The translations under genes and the position numbers were made by a program. The notes under the pieces are model-generated. The model ran no database searches. It saw only the letters and a list, made by a program, of their open reading frames with translations, and was not told the DNA's origin. Shown piece after piece: positions 1 through 7,906 of a stretch of 43,408 nucleotides of DNA. Origin of the DNA: an uncultured Clostridia bacterium (GTDB taxonomy: Bacteria; Bacillota; Clostridia; UBA1381); the NCBI GenBank assembly GCA_947591315.1, contig CANQDD010000019.1, positions 1 through 43,408 on the forward strand, given 5' to 3'. The number at the start of each line of letters is the position of its first letter. Position 1 is the stretch's first letter.

Positions 1-332
1 TCGCAGCCTATGTAACGCATATCCTTACACGGCTCGCACAGCGCGCGCGGCGTATATCCGCACCCAATATCAACAACTGTGCTGTTTTTATAGTTACCTA
101 CGATTTTGTTAATTGAGCGGAAGCGTGTTTCTGTCATGACAGTCAGTTCAAGACTGAGCGCGACCTCCTGCCTGTTTCCCTCTGCACCGAGAAGCGAATC
201 GGCATCTATGCCGAATTTCTCAGCCAATACCGGCGCGTCTTTATCGCCCGCTATGCAGAGATGCAGCAGCATGGATTTTGCCGTATTGTATATCGGGTTT
301 GTTTGTTCTCTTAAGTCTTGTTTTTCACCCAT
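1..332 (-). CDS. Class I SAM-dependent methyltransferase, N-terminal part (cut by window edge)
   Basis: The gene starts with ATG at 332 behind a strong AAAGGAGG site at 341-348 and stays open to the window edge, giving about 110 residues. Residues 84-93 or so read VVDIGCGYTP, the glycine-rich motif I that binds S-adenosylmethionine in Rossmann-fold methyltransferases. The helical stretch before it, with no signal peptide or membrane segment, resembles the leader region of leucine carboxyl methyltransferase-like enzymes, but the substrate cannot be read from this fragment. It has its own promoter (371-399) and so is probably not simply an extension of smpB. Motif I is seen directly; the wider family is inferred. 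Confidence 0.7.
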   Translation of the reverse strand, partial: MGEKQDLREQTNPIYNTAKSMLLHLCIAGDKDAPVLAEKFGIDADSLLGAEGNRQEVALSLELTVMTETRFRSINKIVGNYKNSTVVDIGCGYTPRALCEPCKDMRYIGC

Positions 333-370
333 CTTGCGTGCCTCCTTTAATACATTTTTTATATATAATT

Positions 371-399
371 ATTTTACCGCCGTTTTATTTAAAATTCAA
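371..399 (-). promoter_or_regulatory. Sigma-A-type promoter for the methyltransferase gene
   Basis: On the minus strand a -35 box TTGAAT (394-399) is followed after exactly 17 bases by a -10 box TAAAAT (371-376), about 40 bases upstream of the ATG at 332. The rest of 333-491 is AT-rich and holds no other gene; only a weak GCGC-rich hairpin follows the smpB stop. Confidence 0.6.
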
Positions 400-491
400 T
401 ACTTTGGCATGAAATGTGTCTTTGGCGGCACGAATGGTATTTTGAAAAACATCAGCTTGGCAAAATCGCGCTTATCATCGCCGCGCAATTT

Positions 492-965
492 TTAATATCT
501 GTTATAATTTTTGACTGCTCTGTCCATATTGCGTTTCGCGTCCTTTTTCGCGATGTCGGCGCGTTTGTCGTAGAGCTTCTTGCCCTTCGCGACCGCGAGC
601 GACATTTTCACGCGCGAGCCTTTGAGGTACACGCTCAGGGGTATGAGTGAGTAGCCGTCCTGCGCGATATAGCCTATGAGCTTTATTATCTCCTTCTTGT
701 GGAGCAGCAGCTTTTTTTCGCGCAGCGGGTCGCGGTTAAAGATGTTTCCCTGCTCGAACGGGCTGATGTTCATCTGCTTTACGAACACCTCGCCGCCCGT
801 TATCTGCGCGTAAGCGTCGGATATGTTGACCTTTCCGGCGCGCACCGATTTGACCTCCGTGCCGAAAAGCTCAATTCCCGCCTCGTACGTTTCCTCTATG
901 AAATACTCATGGCGCGCCTTTTTGTTCTGCGCCAGAATTTTTATATTTTCCTTTTTGTCAGCCAC
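492..965 (-). CDS. smpB: SsrA-binding protein SmpB
   Basis: SmpB binds tmRNA and delivers it to stalled ribosomes for trans-translation. The 157-residue product has the family layout: an N-terminal [23 protein letters not shown] stretch shortened here to its hallmark [13 protein letters not shown], the [18 protein letters not shown] core, and a basic lysine/arginine-rich tail starting near [15 protein letters not shown] that folds on the ribosome. A GTG start at 965 is chosen over an upstream ATG at 983 because the sequence right after that ATG is the AAAGGAGG ribosome binding site itself (974-981). It has its own promoter (994-1022). No tmRNA gene (ssrA) is seen next to it, although the two are often neighbours. 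Confidence 0.96.
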   Translation of the reverse strand: MADKKENIKILAQNKKARHEYFIEETYEAGIELFGTEVKSVRAGKVNISDAYAQITGGEVFVKQMNISPFEQGNIFNRDPLREKKLLLHKKEIIKLIGYIAQDGYSLIPLSVYLKGSRVKMSLAVAKGKKLYDKRADIAKKDAKRNMDRAVKNYNRY

Positions 966-993
966 AGCGCGCCCTCCTTTCATTAACGTGTCT

Positions 994-1022
994 ATTTTAG
1001 CATATTTGGGGTGCGTTTACAA
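994..1022 (-). promoter_or_regulatory. Extended -10 promoter for smpB
   Basis: Minus strand: -35 TTGTAA (1017-1022), 17-base spacer, -10 TAAAAT (994-999), with a TGC just before the -10 giving an extended -10 element. It lies in the 70-base gap between the thioesterase stop and the smpB start. Confidence 0.65.
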
Positions 1023-1035
1023 CACAAACCGTTCG

Positions 1036-1515
1036 TCATTTTTTGCGTCCGCCGCGCATATTGTACCGTTTTTCGCCTTCCTTGTACAGCTTTTTCTCGT
1101 ATTCGCCCGCGCCTTCAAGCGACAGCGCGGGTACTTTCGCGGGATTTCCGTTTTTGTCGAGCGATACCATTGTGAAAAACGCGGTCAGCGCGATTTGCTT
1201 TTCGCCGCTTATGAGGTTCTCGCTCTCCACCGTCACGAAAATTTCCATCGACGTGCGTCCGGCGTATATTACCTGCGCCTTGCACGTCACCAGCTCGCCG
1301 ATGTGTATCGGTTTTTTGAAGTTGATTTCCGCTATCCGAGCCGTTACAACGTTCGTGTGCGCGTGCTTCATCGCGGCTACGCCGGCAGTCGAGTCCATTA
1401 GCTTTATTATTTCGCCTCCGTGTACGTTGCCGGCGGGGTTCGCCTGCATCGGCATGACCTCCTGCGCCAGTACCGAGTACGACTCCTTCATCGTTCTTTC
1501 GATTTTCTTTGCCAT
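1036..1515 (-). CDS. Hotdog-fold acyl-CoA thioesterase (YkhA/YciA type)
   Basis: A 159-residue single hotdog domain of the broad acyl-CoA thioesterase family, which hydrolyses acyl-CoA to free acid and CoA in the cytosol. Near residues 26-41 the sequence NPAGNVHGGEIIKLMD is the classic helix motif with the catalytic Asp/Asn region, followed by the strand GELVTCKAQVIYAGRTSMEI typical of YkhA/BACH proteins (shown in part). The gene starts with ATG at 1515 behind AAGGAG, 11 bases after recN ends, so it is probably the last gene of the nadK-argR-recN unit. The true acyl substrate is unknown. Confidence 0.88.
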   Translation of the reverse strand: MAKKIERTMKESYSVLAQEVMPMQANPAGNVHGGEIIKLMDSTAGVAAMKHAHTNVVTARIAEINFKKPIHIGELVTCKAQVIYAGRTSMEIFVTVESENLISGEKQIALTAFFTMVSLDKNGNPAKVPALSLEGAGEYEKKLYKEGEKRYNMRGGRKK

Positions 1516-1526
1516 TTTAATTCTCC

Positions 1527-3194
1527 TTATCCGCGCGCGTCCGACAGCATTTGCCGCGCGTGCTTTAACGCCAAATCGCTTACCTCGCGTCCGTCTATAA
1601 TACGCGCAAGCTCCTCCTCCCTGCCGCGCTCGTCAAGCTCCGTAAGCGTTGTGCTCGCCATTTCGCCGTCCGTGTTTTTCTGTATCAGGTAATGGTTGTC
1701 AGCCGCCGCCGCAAGCTGCGGAAGGTGGGTTATACATATTACCTGCTTGTTTTTGCCTATGCCCTTGAGTTTTTCGGCTATGCTTACCGCCGCTCTGCCC
1801 GAAACGCCCGTGTCTATCTCGTCGAATATGAGCGTGCCTACCTCGTCCGTGTCGGCAAGTATCGACTTTATCGCGAGCATCACGCGCGACAGCTCGCCGC
1901 CCGACGCTATTTTCACAAGCGGCTTTAACGGCTCGCCGGGGTTCGCGCTTATCAGAAACTCCGCTTTGTCCATGCCGTTGTCGTAAAACTCGTCCGCGCT
2001 CTCAACGCTAACGCTGAAGCGCGCCTTTTCCATGTTAAGCTCGCCGAGCGCCGTCTCTATGCGTTTTTCAAGGTCGGCAGCCGCTTTTTTTCGTATGTCC
2101 GTAAGCTTTTTACCCTCGGCGCGGAGCCTGTTGGTTGTTTCATTTAGCTGCTCCGTAAGCTCAGCCGTCTTTTCATCGCTCAATTTTATGTCGCTAAGCT
2201 CCTTTTCGGCTTCGGCAAGGTAGTCAAGCACAGCCTGCACGCTGCCGCCGTACTTGCGTTTAAGGCGCGATATGGTTTCGAGACGTTCCTCGGTTTCGTT
2301 AAGCTCGCGCTCGTCGTACTCCACGCCGTCGCCGAACTCCTTTATCTCATGCGCCGCGTCCTCCATTGTATACATAATGGTATTTACCGCCTCGCAAAGC
2401 TCGTTAAGACGCGGATTAAGTCCGCTTATGCGTGAAAGCGCGTCAGCGGCTATGCTCACGCCGTCGTACGCGGGCTGCGCCTCGTCGCCGCCGTACAAAT
2501 TAGCGTACGCCTCGTCTATCGCTGTTTTTATCTGCTCCGCGTTCGCGAGCACAGTGCGCCGAGCCATAAGTTCCTCTTCCTCACCGACGGCAAGGTTTGC
2601 GCCCTTTATTTCGTTTATCTGATATTCAAGCAAATCCATACGCTGCAGCTTTTCGCGCTCGTCCATTTTTAGCGAGCCGAGCTTTTTCAAAATTTCGCGC
2701 CGCTCCGAGAGCAGACTTTTATATTTATCAAGCTGCTTTGCGTCGTCCGCGTAAGCGTCGAGAAAGCCCATGTGGCGCGACGGCGTTAATAGCGCCTGAT
2801 TGTCGTGCTGACCATGTATGTTCACAAGGCTGTCCGAAATTTCGCGCAGCACGTTGAGCGTTACAGCCATTCCGTTCACGCGCGCGCTGCTCTTGCCGTC
2901 GGCGGTCACGCGGCGCGTTATTATAAGCTCGCCGTCCTCCGCGTCTATGTCGTTGTCAGCGAGCATCTCACGTATACTTTCGGGCGCGTCAAAAACAGCC
3001 TGCACGACCGCCTCGCCGCTGCCGAAGCGTACAGCCTCCCTGTTTGCCCGATCGCCGAGTATCATATTTATCGAGTCGATAATAATGGACTTGCCCGCGC
3101 CCGTCTCACCCGTGAGAACGGTCACGCCGCCGTGAAAATCAACGGTCAGTTTGTCTATTACGGCAACGTTTTTTATGGATAAACCTGTGAGCAT
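1527..3194 (-). CDS. recN: DNA repair protein RecN
   Basis: RecN is an SMC-like ATPase that gathers and tethers broken DNA ends early in recombination repair. The 555-residue protein begins with the Walker A loop GETGAGKS at residues 29-36, has long charged helical segments in the middle expected to form a coiled coil, the ABC signature region IASGGELSRVMLAIK and a Walker B strand LIFDEIDTGVSG near residue 465. Its length matches the family. The ATG at 3194 follows the argR stop by five bases, and the GGAGGAGA ribosome site lies inside the end of argR, so the two are translationally linked. Confidence 0.97.
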   Translation of the reverse strand: MLTGLSIKNVAVIDKLTVDFHGGVTVLTGETGAGKSIIIDSINMILGDRANREAVRFGSGEAVVQAVFDAPESIREMLADNDIDAEDGELIITRRVTADGKSSARVNGMAVTLNVLREISDSLVNIHGQHDNQALLTPSRHMGFLDAYADDAKQLDKYKSLLSERREILKKLGSLKMDEREKLQRMDLLEYQINEIKGANLAVGEEEELMARRTVLANAEQIKTAIDEAYANLYGGDEAQPAYDGVSIAADALSRISGLNPRLNELCEAVNTIMYTMEDAAHEIKEFGDGVEYDERELNETEERLETISRLKRKYGGSVQAVLDYLAEAEKELSDIKLSDEKTAELTEQLNETTNRLRAEGKKLTDIRKKAAADLEKRIETALGELNMEKARFSVSVESADEFYDNGMDKAEFLISANPGEPLKPLVKIASGGELSRVMLAIKSILADTDEVGTLIFDEIDTGVSGRAAVSIAEKLKGIGKNKQVICITHLPQLAAAADNHYLIQKNTDGEMASTTLTELDERGREEELARIIDGREVSDLALKHARQMLSDARG

Positions 3195-3199
3195 TTATG

Positions 3200-3655
3200 T
3201 CATTCTCCTCCGTTAAAAAGCTTTCTGAGCTTCTCCGTTATTTCACGCGCCTTGTCCTCCGACGCGGCTATTATAAGGAGCGTGTCGTCGCCGGCAACCG
3301 AGCCCAAAAAGCCGCCCCTCATGGTGCTGTCAACCGACGCAGCCACAGCCGACGCCATACCGGGGTACGTCCTTACCACGACGCTGTTGAGCGCGTACTC
3401 GACGCTGCGAACGGTGTCGGTTATCACGTTTATGCGCCTGTCCATTTCCTCGGGAATGTCGTCCGGCGAGGAATAGACGCTGCCGCCCGACTGCATGGGG
3501 ATTTTTACAAGTCCCAAATCCTTTATGTCGCGCGATACCGTTGCCTGCGTCACCTTATAGCCGCACTTTTCAAGCTCCGCTATAAGCTGCTCGTGGGTTT
3601 TGATATTCTGCTCGTGCACGATGCGCAGAATCTGCCCCTGTCTCTTGTATTTCAT
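3200..3655 (-). CDS. argR: Arginine repressor ArgR
   Basis: ArgR (AhrC) is the hexameric arginine-sensing repressor of arginine biosynthesis genes. The 151-residue protein has an N-terminal winged helix with the recognition motif QATVSRDIKDLGLVK (about residues 38-52) and a C-terminal oligomerisation and arginine-binding domain with the family core GSVAGDDTLLI. ATG at 3655 is preferred to the TTG nine bases upstream because GGAGG directly abuts that TTG but is spaced nine bases from the ATG. The nadK-argR-recN order is conserved across Firmicutes. Confidence 0.96.
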   Translation of the reverse strand: MKYKRQGQILRIVHEQNIKTHEQLIAELEKCGYKVTQATVSRDIKDLGLVKIPMQSGGSVYSSPDDIPEEMDRRINVITDTVRSVEYALNSVVVRTYPGMASAVAASVDSTMRGGFLGSVAGDDTLLIIAASEDKAREITEKLRKLFNGGE

Positions 3656-3673
3656 TTTAATCAACCTCCGCTG

Positions 3674-4516
3674 CTATGACAGCTTGCTTATTAGCGTGTC
3701 ATAGAATGACTGATTTCCGATTTTGATAAGCTCAAAATCATATTCCGATTCCGTTATGATTACCTCGTCATTGTCCGTGATGCCGCACCTGATGCCGCCG
3801 TCCGCTGTCACAAAGGCTTCGCTGCCGCCGTAGAAGCTGTTGAGTTTGATTTTTATTGTCTTGCATGACGGGAGTACCGCGCTGCGCGCCGATAATGTAT
3901 GCGCGCATATCGGCGTTGCCACGAGCAGTCTCATGCCCGGCTCTACCACAGGTCCGCCCGCCGATATTGAATAACCCGTCGAACCCGTCGGGGTGGCTAT
4001 TATAAGTCCGTCCGCGCTGTAACGGTTCACGCGTTCGCCGTCCGCGAAAAGCTCCGCCGCGATAATCTGGTCGCCGAGAGATTTCGACACGACAACGTCG
4101 TTAAGCGCGTGAAAGCTCTTTTCGCTGCCGTCACTCTTGCGTATAGCCGCCTTTATCATCATACGCTTTTCAGTGATGTAGTCGCCCGACAGGAGTTTTT
4201 CGAGCGCGCACTCGGTGTCGGACGGCTCTATTTCAGCCATAAAACCTATTTTACCGAGGTTGATTCCGAGTACCTTCACGCCGTTTTGGGCACACTCCGC
4301 CGCTCTTTGCAGTATCGTTCCGTCGCCGCCGAGCGATACCGCTACGTCCACGCCCGAAAGGAGCTCGGAGCTTACCGCGTACCTAATACCGAGAGACGCG
4401 GCTATATGCTCGTCGTCAGTGTATAATTCCGTTTTATCCCTTAAAAAGCCGACGATACGCCTTGTGTTTTCAAGCTCTCTGTCCTTTGCCCCGTTTATTA
4501 TCAAAGCCGTTTTCAT
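3674..4516 (-). CDS. nadK: NAD kinase
   Basis: NadK phosphorylates NAD to NADP using ATP or polyphosphate and sets the cellular NADPH pool. In this 280-residue protein the diagnostic GGDG phosphate-binding loop is at residues 63-66, the ALND motif at about 137-140, and the glycine-rich TPTGSTGYSISAGGP segment that shapes the NAD site follows near 175. Length and motif order match the family. It has its own promoter at 4558-4586. In many Clostridia this gene follows dxs and tlyA; here a GH27 gene is upstream instead, so the left part of the usual cluster has been rearranged. Confidence 0.96.
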   Translation of the reverse strand: MKTALIINGAKDRELENTRRIVGFLRDKTELYTDDEHIAASLGIRYAVSSELLSGVDVAVSLGGDGTILQRAAECAQNGVKVLGINLGKIGFMAEIEPSDTECALEKLLSGDYITEKRMMIKAAIRKSDGSEKSFHALNDVVVSKSLGDQIIAAELFADGERVNRYSADGLIIATPTGSTGYSISAGGPVVEPGMRLLVATPICAHTLSARSAVLPSCKTIKIKLNSFYGGSEAFVTADGGIRCGITDNDEVIITESEYDFELIKIGNQSFYDTLISKLS

Positions 4517-4557
4517 AAACCAACACCACCTCCGCGGCGCAAAAGTGTATTTATATT

Positions 4558-4586
4558 ATTATACACCCTCCGCCGTTATTTTTCAA
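4558..4586 (-). promoter_or_regulatory. nadK-argR-recN promoter with an overlapping inverted repeat
   Basis: Minus strand: -35 TTGAAA (4581-4586), 17-base spacer, -10 TATAAT (4558-4563). The -35 box overlaps the end of the upstream GH27-rhodanese coding region. A GTGTAT/ATACAC inverted repeat (4545-4550 and 4561-4566, ten bases apart) overlaps the -10 and could be an operator; which protein would bind is unknown. Confidence 0.7.
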
Positions 4587-6063
4587 GCTCTGCCGCGCCG
4601 AGATAATACACGTTTTCGTAGCCGAGATATTCAAGGCACAGCTTTGCCTGCATCGCGCGCTTGCCCGTTGCGCAGTAGACGATTATTTTCCGCGACTTGT
4701 CGGGTATTACGTGTTTCGCTATCGCTCCCACGGCGAGGTAACAGATGTTTACCGCGCCGTCCAGATGCGATTTCTCAAATTCGTTTTCTTCTCGGGCGTC
4801 AACGAGTACTGCGCCGTTTTTAACAAGCTCTTTCGCCTCGTCGAGCGTTATTTTAACGGTCGGCTTGCTTTCGATTTCACCTATGTCGTCCTTATTCGCT
4901 ACGGGAACGCTGCCCTCGGCTTCAATTCTGTATACGATCACGCCGTGACCGTTTACCCTTGCCGCTATTTCGTTATCTACTGTAACGTCCGCGCCGTTTG
5001 TGATGTCTCTCGCGGATATAATCTTACCGGTAAGACCGACCTCCGAAAGTGACGCGCCAATGTCAAGCGCGCCGACGCTTCTGTTTAAGAGCGCGACCGC
5101 CTTGACGCATGAATTTTTCTCTCCCAAATCCTTTATCCAGACCTCGCCGACCGTTTTACCGTCCGCGTCCTTTATCTCCTTCGCGACATACGCCTGCAAA
5201 CACGCGCTGTCCTGGTTTATCGCTATAAGCCCGCGGTTCTTGAGTATTTCGAGCGTTTCATCGCTTATTTTCGTGAGGTCGCAGCCTATCATCAGCGGCG
5301 TTGACATCATGCACCACATCGCGAAATGCGTCTTTTCCTCCTCGTGCGTCATGCCGCCGTTACCAAGCTGCATCATATCGAGGTCGTTCACATGTCCGGG
5401 TGACGCGTAACGCGCGAGCGGCTTTATCATGTCTATCTGGTACATTACAGAGTCAAAATTCGGTGCGATATCCGCGCCGGTGCGCCACGAGTCCGCTACC
5501 TTCGCCGCCCACAGTCCGGGGAACTGCCAGCGGCATATATTATACACAAGCTGTCTGCCCGTTTCGCGGCGAATATCATCTATAATATTTCCTATCTTCG
5601 TGTACTGCTCCTCCTCGTCCAGTCCGAGCCGCACGCCGCCGCACCAGTCGACCTTTATAAAGTCATAGCCGCAGTCAACGAGGAACATACGCAGATCCCG
5701 TTCCTCATAGCCGTACAGTCCCACGCCCGCGCCGTCCTTATCCTCACCGTCGTAATAGTGGCCGCAGGTGTTGTCGCCGCCGTCGGTGTAAATGCCCGCC
5801 TTAAGTCCGAGCGAGTGAGCGTAATCGGCTATGACCTTTATGCCGTTCGGGAAACGCTCCTTGTGGAACAGAAGCTGTCCGTCCGCCGCGCGTCCGCCGA
5901 AAAATCCGTCGTCCATATTAAAATACGTGTAGCCGCAGTCCGCAAGTCCCGTTTTGACGAGCGCGTCCGCCTGCTCCTTCATTATTTCCTCGCTTATGTG
6001 CGTTCTGAAGCAGTTCCACGACGCCCAGCCCATTAGCGGCGTTTTTCTGTACAACTCTCCCAT
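4576..6063 (-). CDS. GH27 alpha-galactosidase fused to a C-terminal rhodanese domain
   Basis: The 495-residue protein joins two unrelated domains. Residues 1-385 or so form a glycoside hydrolase family 27 alpha-galactosidase: the opening TPLMGWASWN motif (8-17), the nucleophile strand DFIKVDW with Asp139, and the acid/base motif WRTGADI with Asp198. Residues about 403-495 form a rhodanese domain: VLVDAREENEF, then the active-site loop CATGKR with Cys464, which in the family carries a persulfide. There is no signal peptide, so the enzyme acts in the cytosol on imported galactosides. ATG at 6063 is chosen over a start at 6105 because GGGAGG precedes it at good spacing. It has its own promoter and sits alone between nadK and a divergent RnfC-like gene. 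Both domains look intact; the reason for joining them is unclear. Confidence 0.9.
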   Translation of the reverse strand: MGELYRKTPLMGWASWNCFRTHISEEIMKEQADALVKTGLADCGYTYFNMDDGFFGGRAADGQLLFHKERFPNGIKVIADYAHSLGLKAGIYTDGGDNTCGHYYDGEDKDGAGVGLYGYEERDLRMFLVDCGYDFIKVDWCGGVRLGLDEEEQYTKIGNIIDDIRRETGRQLVYNICRWQFPGLWAAKVADSWRTGADIAPNFDSVMYQIDMIKPLARYASPGHVNDLDMMQLGNGGMTHEEEKTHFAMWCMMSTPLMIGCDLTKISDETLEILKNRGLIAINQDSACLQAYVAKEIKDADGKTVGEVWIKDLGEKNSCVKAVALLNRSVGALDIGASLSEVGLTGKIISARDITNGADVTVDNEIAARVNGHGVIVYRIEAEGSVPVANKDDIGEIESKPTVKITLDEAKELVKNGAVLVDAREENEFEKSHLDGAVNICYLAVGAIAKHVIPDKSRKIIVYCATGKRAMQAKLCLEYLGYENVYYLGAAELEK

Positions 6064-6095
6064 ACCGTCCTCCCGTACGTCTCTTTGTTTTCTAT

Positions 6096-6124
6096 ATCTT
6101 ATCACATCGGGGCGAAATATGCAA
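6096..6124 (-). promoter_or_regulatory. Promoter of the GH27-rhodanese gene
   Basis: Minus strand: -35 TTGCAT (6119-6124), 17-base spacer, -10 TAAGAT (6096-6101), about 33 bases upstream of the ATG. It stands back to back with the promoter of the divergent gene, leaving only 15 bases between the two -35 boxes, so one regulator could affect both. Confidence 0.6.
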
Positions 6125-6139
6125 GACGCAATAATTTAT

Positions 6140-6168
6140 TTGCTTTTTTCGCCGTATTATGGTAGAAT
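6140..6168 (+). promoter_or_regulatory. Extended -10 promoter of the RnfC-like gene
   Basis: Plus strand: -35 TTGCTT (6140-6145), 17-base spacer, -10 TAGAAT (6163-6168) preceded by TGG, an extended -10. An AAAAGGAG ribosome site (6184-6192) and the ATG at 6200 follow. Confidence 0.7.
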
Positions 6169-6199
6169 ACGTGTAGATTAGCGAAAAGGAGACAACAAA

Positions 6200-7231
6200 A
6201 TGGCGATTTCCTTTAAGGGTGCGAAAAAATACGCGAAGCATAACGGTTTTTCGCGGACGCGTGAAATTAAAACGCCCATTCCCTCATCAATGCATCGCTA
6301 CCCGCTCACGCAGAACGGCTTTACGCTTGAGCCGACTGTCGCGGAGGGTGATTTTGTGCTTATAGGTCAGAAGATAGCCGATATAACCGAGTTTGACACC
6401 GTTCCCGTCATAAGCGGCTCGTCGGGCAGGGTGGTTTCGACGGATAACAACTGTATCGTCGTGGAAAACGATATGATGTTCGCGCGCGCGCCGCACGTAA
6501 AGGCGGCAAAGCCCGTAAGCGAGCTTACGACGCGCGAAACACTGTGGCTTTTGAGAGAAGGCTGCGTGTACGACAGTATTCAGCGCGCGCCGCTGCACAC
6601 GCTGCTTTCGGAAAGACGCGTGAGCGACTGTATAATCGTCTGCTGCTTCGACTCCGATCCATACGTTTCGTCGCCGCAGATGTCGGCGAGGAATAACGCG
6701 GCGGTGATTGTATCCGCGCTCGAAACGGCTATGCGGCTGTCGGGCATAACGACGGCGTACGTCGCGGTCGAGAACGACACAAAAAAAACGTTCGCCGATT
6801 TTAAATATCATCTGCGCTTCCACCCCAAAATCTCACCCGTGCTTCTAAAAGCGCGTTACCCTCAAAGCAGGAGCGAGATACTCATAAACGCCGTAACGGG
6901 CAGTCCGCTCACTAACGCACTCATACTGTCGCCCGAAACGCTTGTCAATATGTCGAATGTATTAAGCACGGGCGCGCCGGTCACAAATAAGCTCGTAACC
7001 GTGTCGGGCGACGAGATTTTGGAGCCGGAAAACTTCTCCGTGTCGATAGGCGCGGCAATAGCATCGGTAATAGAGAGCGGCGGCTACTCGTCGCCCGCGT
7101 ACGTGATTGAAGGCGGAGTTGTTGACGGAGAGCGGATAACCGACCTTGACGCGCCCGTCACTCATGACACAAAGGCGCTCATCGCGTTCAACGATGAAAA
7201 AAACATACCGAAATACAGAAAGCTGCCGTGA
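6200..7231 (+). CDS. RnfC-like protein lacking the iron-sulfur domain
   Basis: The 343-residue protein follows the order of RnfC, the NADH-oxidising subunit of the Rnf ion pump: an FKGAKK opening, a barrel-sandwich segment around GDFVLIGQKIADI (50-62), an IVVENDMM strand, a Rossmann-like middle, the KYPQ-type motif ARYPQSRSEILINAVTG, and the SLBB-like VTVSGDEILEPENFSVSIG segment near 267-285. It then stops, without the two 4Fe-4S cysteine clusters that end a normal RnfC (usually 430 residues or more). The glycine-rich FMN/NADH-binding motif is also not recognisable; GCVYDSIQRAPLH stands in its place. No other rnf gene is nearby. It is the only plus-strand gene here. A redox role is doubtful; a scaffold or regulatory role is possible. 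Confidence 0.7.
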   Translation: MAISFKGAKKYAKHNGFSRTREIKTPIPSSMHRYPLTQNGFTLEPTVAEGDFVLIGQKIADITEFDTVPVISGSSGRVVSTDNNCIVVENDMMFARAPHVKAAKPVSELTTRETLWLLREGCVYDSIQRAPLHTLLSERRVSDCIIVCCFDSDPYVSSPQMSARNNAAVIVSALETAMRLSGITTAYVAVENDTKKTFADFKYHLRFHPKISPVLLKARYPQSRSEILINAVTGSPLTNALILSPETLVNMSNVLSTGAPVTNKLVTVSGDEILEPENFSVSIGAAIASVIESGGYSSPAYVIEGGVVDGERITDLDAPVTHDTKALIAFNDEKNIPKYRKLP

Positions 7232-7250
7232 CAGTCACAGCAGCTTTTCT
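7217..7250. terminator. Two-way hairpin terminator containing both stop codons
   Basis: The arms AAAGCTGC (7219-7226) and GCAGCTTT (7240-7247) enclose a perfect inner palindrome GTGACAGTCAC (7228-7238). The plus-strand gene's TGA (7229-7231) and the minus-strand gene's TGA (read as TCA, 7235-7237) both lie inside the stem-loop. The plus-strand transcript ends in TTTTCTCTTT. The minus-strand side has only a short T run, so termination there may be weaker. Confidence 0.75.
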
Positions 7251-7888
7251 CTTTCAGCTATCAGTCTTAAAAGATATGACGCGCACTCTATAAAGTTTTC
7301 TATTTCCTCCGGTCGGGTGTATATGTATTCCCTGTCCGGCACTTCCTCGTAATTCGTGTAGTAATCCGTGATGAATTTTATCTGCGCCGTAAGCTGTCCC
7401 TTTTCGTAATACGGCAGGTAGTCCTTAACTTCCGTGACGGTCGTCAGAATGTCGTACACGGGGTGACGCTTCGACCTTTGCAGATACGCCGCGTCAATTT
7501 CGTTCCAGTCCCTTTTTATCACGCTCAGAAAATGCGGGTTTTTGTCGTACTGCTCTTTGTACTTAATACGCGTCGGCATATACATTGTCACCGACCACAT
7601 TATATCCGTCATAAGATGAAGGTAGTAGCCGAGATAGAACCAGTAATCGCCGCCGCTCGCGCCCTTGACGTACCGCTCCTTAAAATCCTTGTAACGGCAG
7701 TCGTTTTTCGCGCCTGTCGGCGACCAATGCGTCACCGTCGGGGGCGGCTCAAACTCGCCCTCGCTGTCCTTTTTCCCGTAGCCGCAGTCGGGCGCGACCG
7801 TACCCGTCACAAATTCCCTGTGATATTCCTTCGGTACTCTGTCCAAAAATCTTCCGGCTATACGCAGATGCACTCCCCAAGTTGCCAT
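7235..7888 (-). CDS. Zinc-dependent phospholipase C-like protein
   Basis: A 217-residue protein resembling the zinc-dependent phospholipase C domain family. Visible features are GVHLRIAGRFL with His7, GTVAPDCGY with an Asp near 34, a THW triplet near residue 54, and YYLHLMTDIMW with His91 and Asp95, a plausible set of zinc ligands in the family's order. No signal peptide is present, so secretion is unlikely, and lipid cleavage is unproven; many family members are uncharacterised hydrolases. ATG at 7888 follows GGAGGTG. It is the last gene after the three M42 peptidase genes and ends tail to tail with the RnfC-like gene. Confidence 0.7.
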   Translation of the reverse strand: MATWGVHLRIAGRFLDRVPKEYHREFVTGTVAPDCGYGKKDSEGEFEPPPTVTHWSPTGAKNDCRYKDFKERYVKGASGGDYWFYLGYYLHLMTDIMWSVTMYMPTRIKYKEQYDKNPHFLSVIKRDWNEIDAAYLQRSKRHPVYDILTTVTEVKDYLPYYEKGQLTAQIKFITDYYTNYEEVPDREYIYTRPEEIENFIECASYLLRLIAEREKLL

Positions 7889-7906
7889 TTTTACACCTCC
7901 AAAATT

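Noticed and set aside
333..491. Possible tmRNA (ssrA) gene next to smpB
   Set aside because: The gap is only 159 bases, AT-rich, with no tRNA-like ends or tag reading frame; tmRNA needs about 350 bases.
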